Shown piece after piece: positions 33,899 to 42,708 of a stretch of DNA of 64,000 nucleotides. Source of the DNA: Sulfopaludibacter sp963815475 (lineage in GTDB: Bacteria; Acidobacteriota; Terriglobia; Bryobacterales; Bryobacteraceae); NCBI GenBank assembly GCA_963815475.1, contig CAWFHD010000003.1:1054001-1118000 (forward strand). Reading direction: 5' to 3'. The translations under genes were made by a program, and so were the position numbers. The notes under the pieces are model-generated. The model made no database searches, was not told where the DNA came from, and saw only the letters and a list, made by a program, of their open reading frames with translations. The first letter of the stretch is position 1, and the number at the start of each line of letters is the position of its first letter.

Positions 33899-36583
33899 AT
33901 GCGGTGGCTCGCGAAACTGCGAATGATCATGCGCTCCCTCTTCGAGCGGCGGCAATTGGATGACGAACTCGACGAGGAGTTGCGCGAGCACATCGAACGC
34001 GAAATCGAAAACAATATCCGGGCCGGCATGTCCCAAGAGGCGGCGAGACGCGCGGCACATTTGACGGTCGGCCCGCTCACTCAGATCAAAGACGAATGCC
34101 GCGAAGCGCGAGCAGCCGGGTTCATCGAGACGCTGATCCGCGACCTGCAGTTCAGCCTTCGAACGCTGCTACGGAACCCGGCGTTCACGTTGATTGCACT
34201 GATCACGCTCTCCATTGGAATAGGCGCCACCAGCGCCATTTTCAGCGTGGTGAATGGCGTACTGCTCAAACCGCTGCCCTATCCCCGCCCCGACGAGCTG
34301 GTCACAGTGAACCATTTCGCGCCCGGCGTCAATCTTCCCAAAACGGGCACCGCTCCGTTTCTTCATTTCACCTATCACGATCAGGCGCATTCGTTCCAGG
34401 ATATCGGGCTCTATCGCTGGTCGAGCCGCACCGTAACGGGTCTCCACGAGCCCGAAGACGCGCTGAGCCTCAATGTCAGCGCACAGGTTCTCCCGATCCT
34501 CGGTGTGCAGCCCACTCTGGGACGCTGGTTCTCCGATAAGGAGGACACGCCCGGCCATCCGCTGACTTTGGTCCTGTCCTATGCATGGTGGCAGGCGCGA
34601 TTCGGAGGCGACCGCTCGGTGCTGGGCCGATCTATCCTCGTGGACGGAAATGCTTGCGAAGTGATCGGCGTGCTGCCGCCAAACTTCACGTTTCTCGATC
34701 GCAACGCTGCGTTCCTGTTGCCGCTGCAGCTCGACCGCAACAGGACCATCCTCGGCAACGTCAGTTATGAAGGAATCGCACGCCTGAAGCCGGGTGTTAC
34801 CGTGGAGCAGGCCATCGCCGACCTGGCGCGTCTCATTCCCATCGCGCTGCACAGCTATCCTCCGCAGCCCGGTTTTACCGTAAAGGCGTTCGAAGATGTA
34901 CGCTTTGCCCCGCGCGTTGAATACCTGAAGCAAAGCCTGATCGGCGATCTTTCCAAAACTCTCTGGGTGCTGATGGGGACCATAGGGATCGTGCTCCTGG
35001 TCGCCTGCGCCAACGTCGCCAATCTGCAACTGGTGCGCGTTGACGGCCGGCAGCATGAGCTCGCGATTCGAGCGGCGCTCGGCGCGAGGCGGCGCGACAT
35101 CGCGCGCGAACTGCTGATGGAAAGCATCGCGCTCGGTCTGCTCGGCGGCGTGCTCGGCCTGGGGATCGCCGAGGGAGCGATCCGCCTGGTGATCGATATC
35201 GCGCCGGCGCATCTGCCGCGCCTGAACGAGATCTCGATCGATCCCACCGTTCTAGTGTTCACCTTCTGCATTGCGATCATGAGCGGAGTTCTGTTTGGCA
35301 TCCTTCCAGTCTTCAAGTACGCCGGGCCCCGCATCGCCATCCCGCTGCGTGGCGGAGGACGAACCTCGTCTCAGACTCGCGAACGCCGCCGCACACGCGG
35401 GATGCTCGTGATTGTGCAGGTGGCGTTGGCGGTGATCCTGCTCGTCGGCTCCGGCCTGATGATCCGGACATTCCAGGCGCTGCGTAACGTCGATGCGGGG
35501 TTCAATCCTTATGGCGCGCTTACCGTGCGAATCGCCATTCCGGCAGCGCAGGTACGTGACCCGGTGGCGGTCGCGCGACTGGAGCAATCGATCCTGGATA
35601 AGATCCGCGAGATTCCGGGCGTGGCCTCCGCGGGAACCACTACCTTCATCCCTACCGATTCGGGCGGCAGCCGTTACCAGGTTTATGCGCGCGACAAGGT
35701 CTATGCCAAGGTGCCGCCGCTGCGACGCCAGAAGTTCATCTCACCGGGACTGCTCGCCGCTATGGGCAACCGCCTGATCGCCGGCCGCGAATTCGCGTGG
35801 ACCGACATTGATGAGCGCCGCCCCGTGGCCATGGTCAGTGAAAATCTCGCGCGCGAGTTGTGGGGCGATCCACGCCTCGCCATAGGCAAGGAGATCACGC
35901 CGAACCTGAAGGACCCCTGGCGTGAAGTGATCGGGGTGGTGGCGGACGAGCGCAGCGAAGGTATGCAGCAGCAGGCGCCGCAGATTGCGTACTATCCACT
36001 GCTGATGTACCAGTTCGACAACAATCCGGTGGTGGTGTTTCGAACCGCCGGCTATGTGATTCGGAGTAGCCGCGCGGGGTCGCAGGGCTTGGTGGGCGAC
36101 GTGCAGCGCGCCGTCTGGAGCCTGAATCCGAGCCTGCCGCTCGCCGATGTCCGCACTTTGGAAGAGATTTACGCGAAGTCGATGGAGCGCACATCGTTCA
36201 CATTGGTGATGCTGGCGATCGCTGGGGCGATGGCGCTGCTGATCGGACTGGTTGGGATTTATGCCGTGATCTCGTATGGCGTGTCGCAGCGCCGCCGGGA
36301 AATTGGAATCCGCATGGCGATGGGCGCGCGGCCGCTCCATCTGTCCCGCATCTTTATCGCCGATGGCCTGGTGCTCACCTTGTTCGGTATCGCCTGCGGC
36401 TTGGCCGCCTCCGCGGGACTCACACGCGTCCTGGCATCATCCCTGTTCGGGGTCAGTGCGGTGGATCCGCTGACCTATACTTCGGTTTCGATCTTACTGA
36501 TTGCGGCTGCGTCGGCCGCCACCTACATCCCGGCACTGCGCGCGATGAGAGTGGATCCAATGGAAGCTCTGCGTTCGGAGTGA
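33899..36583 (+). CDS. ADOP-type (MacB/FtsX-like) duplicated permease
   Basis: An 894-residue membrane protein of the acidobacterial duplicated orphan permease family. A charged cytoplasmic N-terminal region (LDDELDEELREHIEREIE) is followed by the first helix (FTLIALITLSIGIGATSAIFS), a MacB-like periplasmic core domain and three helices of an FtsX domain. Then the core/FtsX unit repeats (second half from ~residue 500, ending in ALRAMRVDPMEALRSE). No ATPase gene is adjacent, hence 'orphan'. It is the partner of the PadR gene in front of it. Substrates of these proteins are unknown; envelope stress or toxin export has been suggested by analogy to MacB. Confidence 0.93.
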   Translation: MRWLAKLRMIMRSLFERRQLDDELDEELREHIEREIENNIRAGMSQEAARRAAHLTVGPLTQIKDECREARAAGFIETLIRDLQFSLRTLLRNPAFTLIALITLSIGIGATSAIFSVVNGVLLKPLPYPRPDELVTVNHFAPGVNLPKTGTAPFLHFTYHDQAHSFQDIGLYRWSSRTVTGLHEPEDALSLNVSAQVLPILGVQPTLGRWFSDKEDTPGHPLTLVLSYAWWQARFGGDRSVLGRSILVDGNACEVIGVLPPNFTFLDRNAAFLLPLQLDRNRTILGNVSYEGIARLKPGVTVEQAIADLARLIPIALHSYPPQPGFTVKAFEDVRFAPRVEYLKQSLIGDLSKTLWVLMGTIGIVLLVACANVANLQLVRVDGRQHELAIRAALGARRRDIARELLMESIALGLLGGVLGLGIAEGAIRLVIDIAPAHLPRLNEISIDPTVLVFTFCIAIMSGVLFGILPVFKYAGPRIAIPLRGGGRTSSQTRERRRTRGMLVIVQVALAVILLVGSGLMIRTFQALRNVDAGFNPYGALTVRIAIPAAQVRDPVAVARLEQSILDKIREIPGVASAGTTTFIPTDSGGSRYQVYARDKVYAKVPPLRRQKFISPGLLAAMGNRLIAGREFAWTDIDERRPVAMVSENLARELWGDPRLAIGKEITPNLKDPWREVIGVVADERSEGMQQQAPQIAYYPLLMYQFDNNPVVVFRTAGYVIRSSRAGSQGLVGDVQRAVWSLNPSLPLADVRTLEEIYAKSMERTSFTLVMLAIAGAMALLIGLVGIYAVISYGVSQRRREIGIRMAMGARPLHLSRIFIADGLVLTLFGIACGLAASAGLTRVLASSLFGVSAVDPLTYTSVSILLIAAASAATYIPALRAMRVDPMEALRSE

Positions 36584-36612
36584 CCTGGCGCGTTGCTTCA
36601 CGCAACCGCTGC

Positions 36613-38736
36613 CTATTGACCCGCTTTCGGCGACAGTTTGATTGTGCCGGCAGTTTCTCGGGCGCGCAGCACCACCATCAAATCGGCGAGCGGCAGCGGC
36701 GTGAACTCGCCGGACAGGAAGTCGCGGATTTCCAGAGCAGTCTTATGTTTACCGAGCAGGATGGTGAATTCGGCAGTCATTTCCTGCGGAAGCGCGGGAC
36801 CGGCATTAGCGGCGCCGCGTGCGCCACCACCACCGCCGCCCCGTCCGCCGCCGCCCCCACCAGCACCACCGCGCCCGCCGCCACCGCCTACGGACTCGAC
36901 TACGAGATTGGACGCTTCGCGCTCCTCCGCGGTCATGACCGGCTCTGAAGGCGGCACGCCGCGCTGCATGGCCTGCAGTTGATATGCTGCTTTCACCTCG
37001 TTCAAGAGCGCCGAGGCACGCTGGTCGATCATAGGCGCAAAGGCGGCGGTCTTCTGCTTGCCGTTATCGGCGTTCGTCCACAAAACGTTTGCGGAATTCA
37101 CGACGCCCTTCTCGACTTCCGCTTGATGGAGGATGGTGATTCTGGCCTCTTTGTAGCCATCCGTGAGCGCCGTCGCGTTCGCCGCATCGGCCATATAGCC
37201 CAGCCCTTTGGTGTGCGACTCGCCCATTCGTGCCAAACCGCGGCCGATGTTTTCACTGAGAATCCGCGCTGCCATCTCGTCGGTGCCGGATGCCAGAGCG
37301 GCCAATGCCCCCGTCCCCACAGCCGCTGCGCGTTTGTACTGAGTGGAATCCTGCTTGTCCGGCGTGTCTTGGGAGGAGTGATACCACATGTCCGGCCAGG
37401 TGATAAACATGACGGCAGGAATGCCGTGCTGCATGTAGGTCACATGATCGCTGGCTCCGTAGTGCTTGTCGATTTTGATGTAAAAAGCGTCCGTGCTGCC
37501 GTTCGGCGATTCGACCGGCTGCGATGCGCCATAACCATCTCTGCGGTAGCGAACCCGTTCGCGTGAAATGTCGGCGATATATTCCATCATGCTCTGGGCA
37601 ATGTCGTTGATATACGACGGGAAGGTATCCGGAGTGCGCTGGAGCACCCAATAGCTGCGGCTCTGAGTCAGACGGATCCCTTCCATATCGAAATTCAAAT
37701 CGCCGATGATGACCTTCTGTTTGTCCGGGTGCGCGTTAAACCAGGCGTTGGTGCCGCTGATCTCCTGGACCCATTGGAAGTTGATGGTCCGTTTGGGACG
37801 CGGCAGCTTTCCTTCCGCGATGAGCTTGAGATAGGCACGGCCGATCTCGAGGGTCAGCGCGCAACCCGAATTGTCGTCATTGGCGCCTTGCTTGATGTAT
37901 GACTCGAAGAGGTGGCCGCCGATGGCTACTTCCTGCGTGGTGCTGCCATCGCCCGGAATCTCGGCATGAACGATTTCCTGTTTGTTGGGCACCTGCTCGC
38001 TCTTGGTGACGGATCGAATGGTGACTTTCTGTCCGCGACTGACCATCGTTTCGAGCTCCCGTGCCGCTTTCGGGGATACGGCCCACGCAGCGGTATTCGG
38101 CTTGGCATTCACGGTGGTCCACACGATCGCGGTATTGTAGTCCGTGGAACGGTCGCCGGCGCCAATCGCGCTGATGCCTACGACACCGATGGCGCCGGCC
38201 GCCACGGCACGGTTATAAATGGCAGCAAGACCATTTGGCGCGAGCGACAGCACGAATTTACCTTTTACGTCCTTGCTGTCGATCTCCGAAGGCGTGCCCT
38301 GTCCCACACTGACCAGTTCGCCGCTGATGTCCCCGTTTGCATTCGTGGAGGCGAGCGATTCCGGTATGTCGTGAATGTCGTAGATTTTCACACTCTTCGG
38401 GGAGGTGGTCCACAGTTCGCCAACGATGGGCTGATAAGTCTGGCCATTGGGATAGTCCTCGATCGCGACGTTGCTGAAGCCGTATTCCCTGGCAAACTTC
38501 GCCATGACCTCGGACTCGCGGAAGTGGCCTTCGTATTCGGCGGGCGGTCGGACGAACTGATATGGGACGAGTTCGAGCACGTGATGCATGGCCCGCTCAC
38601 CGGAAACCTCATTAATAATGGCTGTCATCTGTTCATGCGATAGCAGCGTACGGTCTTCTTTCTCTTGTCCCTGCAGGATTTCGCCGACGTATCCCAGGCA
38701 GACTATGCCCGTCAGAACCGCCCATTTCACTTTCAT
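36613..38736 (-). CDS. Secreted M28-family metallopeptidase with PA domain
   Basis: A 707-residue exported aminopeptidase-like protein starting at MKVKWAVLTG. It has a PA (protease-associated) insert around residues 140-245. The co-catalytic zinc region contains GGHLFES and GANDDNSG, general-base Glu in QEISGTNAW, a third ligand in GDLNFDMEG, and the final His in MWYHSSQDT. Near the C terminus is a striking Gly/Arg-rich stretch of about 30 residues (36790-36900), apparently a disordered linker. The in-frame ATG at 38772 would only add residues before the signal peptide. Single gene; probably scavenges extracellular peptides. Confidence 0.9.
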   Translation of the reverse strand: MKVKWAVLTGIVCLGYVGEILQGQEKEDRTLLSHEQMTAIINEVSGERAMHHVLELVPYQFVRPPAEYEGHFRESEVMAKFAREYGFSNVAIEDYPNGQTYQPIVGELWTTSPKSVKIYDIHDIPESLASTNANGDISGELVSVGQGTPSEIDSKDVKGKFVLSLAPNGLAAIYNRAVAAGAIGVVGISAIGAGDRSTDYNTAIVWTTVNAKPNTAAWAVSPKAARELETMVSRGQKVTIRSVTKSEQVPNKQEIVHAEIPGDGSTTQEVAIGGHLFESYIKQGANDDNSGCALTLEIGRAYLKLIAEGKLPRPKRTINFQWVQEISGTNAWFNAHPDKQKVIIGDLNFDMEGIRLTQSRSYWVLQRTPDTFPSYINDIAQSMMEYIADISRERVRYRRDGYGASQPVESPNGSTDAFYIKIDKHYGASDHVTYMQHGIPAVMFITWPDMWYHSSQDTPDKQDSTQYKRAAAVGTGALAALASGTDEMAARILSENIGRGLARMGESHTKGLGYMADAANATALTDGYKEARITILHQAEVEKGVVNSANVLWTNADNGKQKTAAFAPMIDQRASALLNEVKAAYQLQAMQRGVPPSEPVMTAEEREASNLVVESVGGGGGRGGAGGGGGGRGGGGGGARGAANAGPALPQEMTAEFTILLGKHKTALEIRDFLSGEFTPLPLADLMVVLRARETAGTIKLSPKAGQ

Positions 38737-38833
38737 GCATCTCCCCTTCCCAACTCCGGTTGCATCCGGCAAAAGCCGCGACGCGTCTTTGGAGACTAAC
38801 GCATTTCGAATGGCATCCGCAATTGTGGAAGGT

Positions 38834-39403
38834 TCAAGGAGTTCGTTGACGCGTCAACACGGCGGCGCGTATCTGGCCGGCCTCGATGGGGGTGAATCGC
38901 ACGCGGCCGGCTTGCATGCGGGGAATATCCCGGGCATTCCAGCCGTCCGCCATCACGGTTTGCGGAGCGTGGCCAAGACCGAGCAGATGTCCGACTTCAT
39001 GCGCCATGACATAGCCCAGCAGGAAAGCTTCGTCGGTTCGCGTGGTCGCCAACTCTTCGATGTTCCCCAGGAACACGTCGGCCAGAAACGATCGGCTCGG
39101 ATCCGTGTCGGTCATCGCAATGCCGAAGGCGTCTCTGCGATCGGAACGGTGGGAACGGCCGGGATTGATCTGCACGGTGAGCTTAGCCGACTCGGGCCTA
39201 TCCGTTGTAAGCCAGGCAGTTTCGAGGCCGGCATCGGAAAAGACCTGACTGGCGACCGCTTCGGCTTTGGCAAGCAATTTGTCATCGGCGCGGCTGAGGT
39301 TGCAGACCTGTACGACCAAGGTTTCGGGACCCGCGGCGCTGGCTTGGGGACCGGTCAACGCCACTAGACCGAAGGCCAGAAGATTGGTAAGCGGTTTCGA
39401 CAT
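38834..39403 (-). CDS. Secreted metzincin-like zinc protease
   Basis: A 189-residue protein with a signal peptide (LTNLLAFGLVALTGPQASA). The full metzincin zinc motif HEVGHLLGLGH (HExxHxxGxxH) is at residues 135-145. Met151 in TVMADGW lies six residues on and could be the Met-turn, though closer than usual. It is too small for most matrix-type proteases but similar in scale to minimal metzincins. I cannot assign a named subfamily. It lies between the M28 peptidase and the divergent kinase gene. Confidence 0.75.
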   Translation of the reverse strand: MSKPLTNLLAFGLVALTGPQASAAGPETLVVQVCNLSRADDKLLAKAEAVASQVFSDAGLETAWLTTDRPESAKLTVQINPGRSHRSDRRDAFGIAMTDTDPSRSFLADVFLGNIEELATTRTDEAFLLGYVMAHEVGHLLGLGHAPQTVMADGWNARDIPRMQAGRVRFTPIEAGQIRAAVLTRQRTP

Positions 39404-39558
39404 CGCCTGGCAGCGATTGTGGGGCGGACCGGAAGGGTTGCACCATGACGTGGCGATGACCCATGAAAGGTCTAAATATGACGGGCTATACTCATGAACC
39501 GATTTGCGTTAGTAACTTTCCGCGACGCTTCGCGTCTTACAGCAGGGAGGGCGGACAA

Positions 39559-42546
39559 ATGGCTCAACTGTACCGGTTTGGCCCTTTTGAAATCGACGTT
39601 CGGGCGGGAGAGCTGCGTAAGTACGGCACGCGCGTCCGGCTTCAGGAGCAACCGCTCCGCGTCCTCACCATGCTGCTGGCACGGCCCGGCGAGGCGGTAC
39701 TGCGAGAGGAAATTCAGCAGGCCCTGTGGCCGAACCAGACGATGGTGGAGTTCGACCAGGGGATTAACGCCGCCGTCAAACGCCTGCGGACCGCTTTGGG
39801 GGATTCGGCTGCGAAGGCACGCTACATCGAGACGCTGGCGCGCCGCGGGTATCGTTTCATCGGCGCCTTGGAGCCCGCGGATTTGCCACCCGAGCCAGCC
39901 CCGCCCGATCACGAAGAACTGGAGGGTCGAACGATTGGCCACTACCGGGTGCTGGAATTACTCGGGCGCGGCGGCATGGGCGTGGTGTATCGGGCTGAGG
40001 ATCTCCGATTAGGCCGCAAGGTCGCGATCAAGCTGCTGGATGGGCCTGCGCGCGAGGCCGCCCCCGGCACGTTGGCGCGGTTCCGGCGGGAGGCGCGAGC
40101 GGCGGCGGCACTGAGCCATCCCCATATCTGCACGATTTTCGCTGTGGAGGATTTTGCGGGCGAACCGGCGATTGTCATGGAATTGTTGGAGGGCGAGACG
40201 CTGGCGGAGTGTTTGGGCCGCGGCCCTCTGTCGCTGGACCAGGTCCGCCGCCTGGGCGCTGAACTGGCCTCGGCGCTCGACGCGGGACACTGCGCCGGAA
40301 TCGTGCATCGCGATTTCAAACCGGCCAATATCATTCTGACCGCGAATGGCCCCAAGGTTTTAGATTTCGGGCTGGCGAAGTTTGCATGCGAAGGCCTGCT
40401 GGACCCCGAATTGGCGGCCATGACGAAGACTGGAGCGATTCTGGGGACGCTCCACTATCTTTCTCCGGAGCAAGCCCAGGGCAAAGAGGTCGACACCGCC
40501 AGCGACGTATTTTCGTTCGGCGCGGTCCTCTATGAGATGAGCACCGGCGCGAAGGCGTTCGCGGGCGACAATCCGGCCAGCGTGATCGCCGCAATTCTGG
40601 AACGGCAGCCGTCCCGCTCGGCTTTGCCCGCCAGCCTGGAGCAAGTGATTGGTCAATGCCTGGAGAAGGATCCCAGCCGCCGTCCCACCAATCTGTCGGA
40701 AGCCTTCCGCGAGATCGAAATTGCGCCGGATGGGGTGGAAGAGATAGTCATCACGCCGCCCGTTCCAGAAAGCCGGTTTCCCAGCCGGCGTGTGGTGCTG
40801 GGGCTGGCCGGCGGCGCAGCTTTGTTGACGGCGGGATGGCGAGCCATGCAAGGTCTTACCTTGTTTCGTTCGCCGGTGAGCAGCGGTCTCATCTACCCGC
40901 CGGAGGGTTTCGTGTGGGCGGGCGGAATCGCGCTTTCGCCCGAGGGTAGCCAACTGGCCGCAATCTTGGTGGACCAACGACGAGTGCGGCATTTGTTCGT
41001 GCGATCTCTCACATCGTCCGTCGAAAGGATTCTCCCGGGGACCGAGGGGGCTGCCTTTCCCTTCTGGTCGCCCGATTCGCGGCGAATCGGCTTCTTTGCG
41101 AATGGGAAACTCCACTCGATTTCGGCGTCGGGCGGTTCCATACAATTTGTTGCCGGAGCGGCCGGACCGATTGGCGCCTCTTGGGGGTCGGACCGGAAGA
41201 TTCTATTTGGCACGGCAACCGATGGCCGCCTTTCCCTGGTGGAGGGCAGCGGGGGCTCGCCTAGCGTGGTGAGAGGTTTCGGCGAGGTCTCCATCGCCGC
41301 GTGGCCTCAGTTCTTTCCCGATGGACGGCGCTTCTTGTTCTCTGGATGGGACCGCGAGTCTGGCACCGCGGAAGTGTATTTGGCCAGCCTAGATTCGCCA
41401 ACTCCTCGTGTGTTGATCCAGAGAGCCTCGGCGGCTCAGTTCGCGCCCCCGGATTACCTGCTGTACTTGCGCGACGGCAACCTCATGGCTCAGAGATTCG
41501 ACTGGGTGAACGCCCGGCCGATGGCGGAAGCCGTTGCGGTGGCTAGGAACAGGACGGGCGCGACCGCCAACACCGCAAGCAATCGCGTCGCAACATTTTC
41601 GGCATCGCAGAATGGAGTGCTCGCTTTCCGCACTGGTCCGACAACCAATCGCCAAAGGCTGGTTTGGCGCGGCCGCGACGGACGTTACCTGCGCTCCGTG
41701 GGCGAACCGGGCAGCTTCATGGAACTCTTCCTGTCTCGCGATGGAAAGTCGGCCGTGGTGAACCTGGGCAGCGCAAGCGGCAACCTGGCGCTGGTGGACT
41801 TCGCGGCCAATACGATTTCGCCGATCACCTCGGAACGTCCGCTGGTATATGACGGCGTTTGGTCGCCCGATTCGCGCACGGTGGCATACCAGATTTACAC
41901 GCCCTCAAGGACGCGAATCCTGGCGCTGACCGTGGGCGAAACGACACCGCGCGTGGTGCTGGACGATGGGTCGGCGAGCTATCCCGACGATTGGTCGCCG
42001 GACGGCAAATGGATCCTCGCCCACAAACAGGCTCCCAAACAGGATCGGAAACAGGTTGGGGGCGAATGGATCGCCTTCCTGACATCGGTGGATGGCAAGG
42101 CCAAGGGTAGGGTTGTACTAAAGACTAAAGGTCCGGCCGATCAATTCCAGTTCTCACCGGATGGCCGATGGCTCGCGTATAACTCCCCGGAGTCTGGAAG
42201 GTCGGAAGTGTATGTCACCAACTATCCCGCCGTGAATCAGGTAACTCGCATTTCCGACGGAGGCGGATGCCAACCTATCTGGCGAGCCGACAGCAAGGAA
42301 CTGTTCTATCTCACGATGGACGGGAGGCTGATGTCCGTCGAGATGCAAAACGAGAGCGTCCAGACTGTCAGGCCGAAGGAGTTGTTTCGGACGCGGCTTC
42401 GTCCTTATACCGGATTTGCGCAGTATGGGAGCGACGCCGCCGGACACCAGTTCCTGGTAATCGAACCCGACCCGGCAGCGGAGCCGGCCGAATTCTCGGA
42501 GCCAATTCACGTGGTGGCGAACTGGGAGACGCAGCCTCGCGAGTGA
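39559..42546 (+). CDS. Winged-helix / Ser-Thr kinase / beta-propeller fusion protein
   Basis: A 995-residue multidomain protein. Residues 1-103 form an OmpR/CadC-type winged helix (LRVLTMLLARPGEAVLREE, then VKRLRTALGD and ETLARRGYRFIG). Residues ~128-400 are a Hanks-type kinase with glycine loop LGRGGMGVVY, Lys158, catalytic HRDFKPAN at 250-257 and DFG at 269-271. A single membrane helix (VVLGLAGGAALLTAGW) precedes a TolB/PD40-type propeller of ~550 residues. I chose ATG 39559 because GGAGGG lies just upstream and homology starts there. The layout suggests an extracytoplasmic sensor coupled to phosphorylation and perhaps direct DNA binding. Confidence 0.93.
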   Translation: MAQLYRFGPFEIDVRAGELRKYGTRVRLQEQPLRVLTMLLARPGEAVLREEIQQALWPNQTMVEFDQGINAAVKRLRTALGDSAAKARYIETLARRGYRFIGALEPADLPPEPAPPDHEELEGRTIGHYRVLELLGRGGMGVVYRAEDLRLGRKVAIKLLDGPAREAAPGTLARFRREARAAAALSHPHICTIFAVEDFAGEPAIVMELLEGETLAECLGRGPLSLDQVRRLGAELASALDAGHCAGIVHRDFKPANIILTANGPKVLDFGLAKFACEGLLDPELAAMTKTGAILGTLHYLSPEQAQGKEVDTASDVFSFGAVLYEMSTGAKAFAGDNPASVIAAILERQPSRSALPASLEQVIGQCLEKDPSRRPTNLSEAFREIEIAPDGVEEIVITPPVPESRFPSRRVVLGLAGGAALLTAGWRAMQGLTLFRSPVSSGLIYPPEGFVWAGGIALSPEGSQLAAILVDQRRVRHLFVRSLTSSVERILPGTEGAAFPFWSPDSRRIGFFANGKLHSISASGGSIQFVAGAAGPIGASWGSDRKILFGTATDGRLSLVEGSGGSPSVVRGFGEVSIAAWPQFFPDGRRFLFSGWDRESGTAEVYLASLDSPTPRVLIQRASAAQFAPPDYLLYLRDGNLMAQRFDWVNARPMAEAVAVARNRTGATANTASNRVATFSASQNGVLAFRTGPTTNRQRLVWRGRDGRYLRSVGEPGSFMELFLSRDGKSAVVNLGSASGNLALVDFAANTISPITSERPLVYDGVWSPDSRTVAYQIYTPSRTRILALTVGETTPRVVLDDGSASYPDDWSPDGKWILAHKQAPKQDRKQVGGEWIAFLTSVDGKAKGRVVLKTKGPADQFQFSPDGRWLAYNSPESGRSEVYVTNYPAVNQVTRISDGGGCQPIWRADSKELFYLTMDGRLMSVEMQNESVQTVRPKELFRTRLRPYTGFAQYGSDAAGHQFLVIEPDPAAEPAEFSEPIHVVANWETQPRE

Positions 42547-42602
42547 GTGGCTGAGATTCAGTACGTACTCTACAGCAGTAATTATAAAATAGCTCTTTTT
42601 GG

Positions 42603-42633
42603 GCCACAGATACACGCAGATGCACGCGGATGG
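42603..42633. repeat. Dispersed 'CACGCAGAT' periodic repeat
   Basis: GCCACAGATACACGCAGATG followed by CACGCGGATGG repeats a CAC(G)CAGAT unit about every 10 nt. It is related to the copy at 31657-31688. It lies between the kinase stop and the convergent Ig-like gene, a 162-bp gap with no other feature. Confidence 0.55.
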
Positions 42634-42708
42634 AAGAAGAACCAGTCCTGTGGGTTCCTAAGTTCGTACTAGAGTAAGTTTAACCTCATATTTAGAAACA
42701 ACGGCAGT

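Noticed and set aside
39463..39558. A 32-codon upstream extension of the kinase fusion
   Set aside because: Homology begins at MAQLYRFG and a GGAGGG site lies just before ATG 39559.
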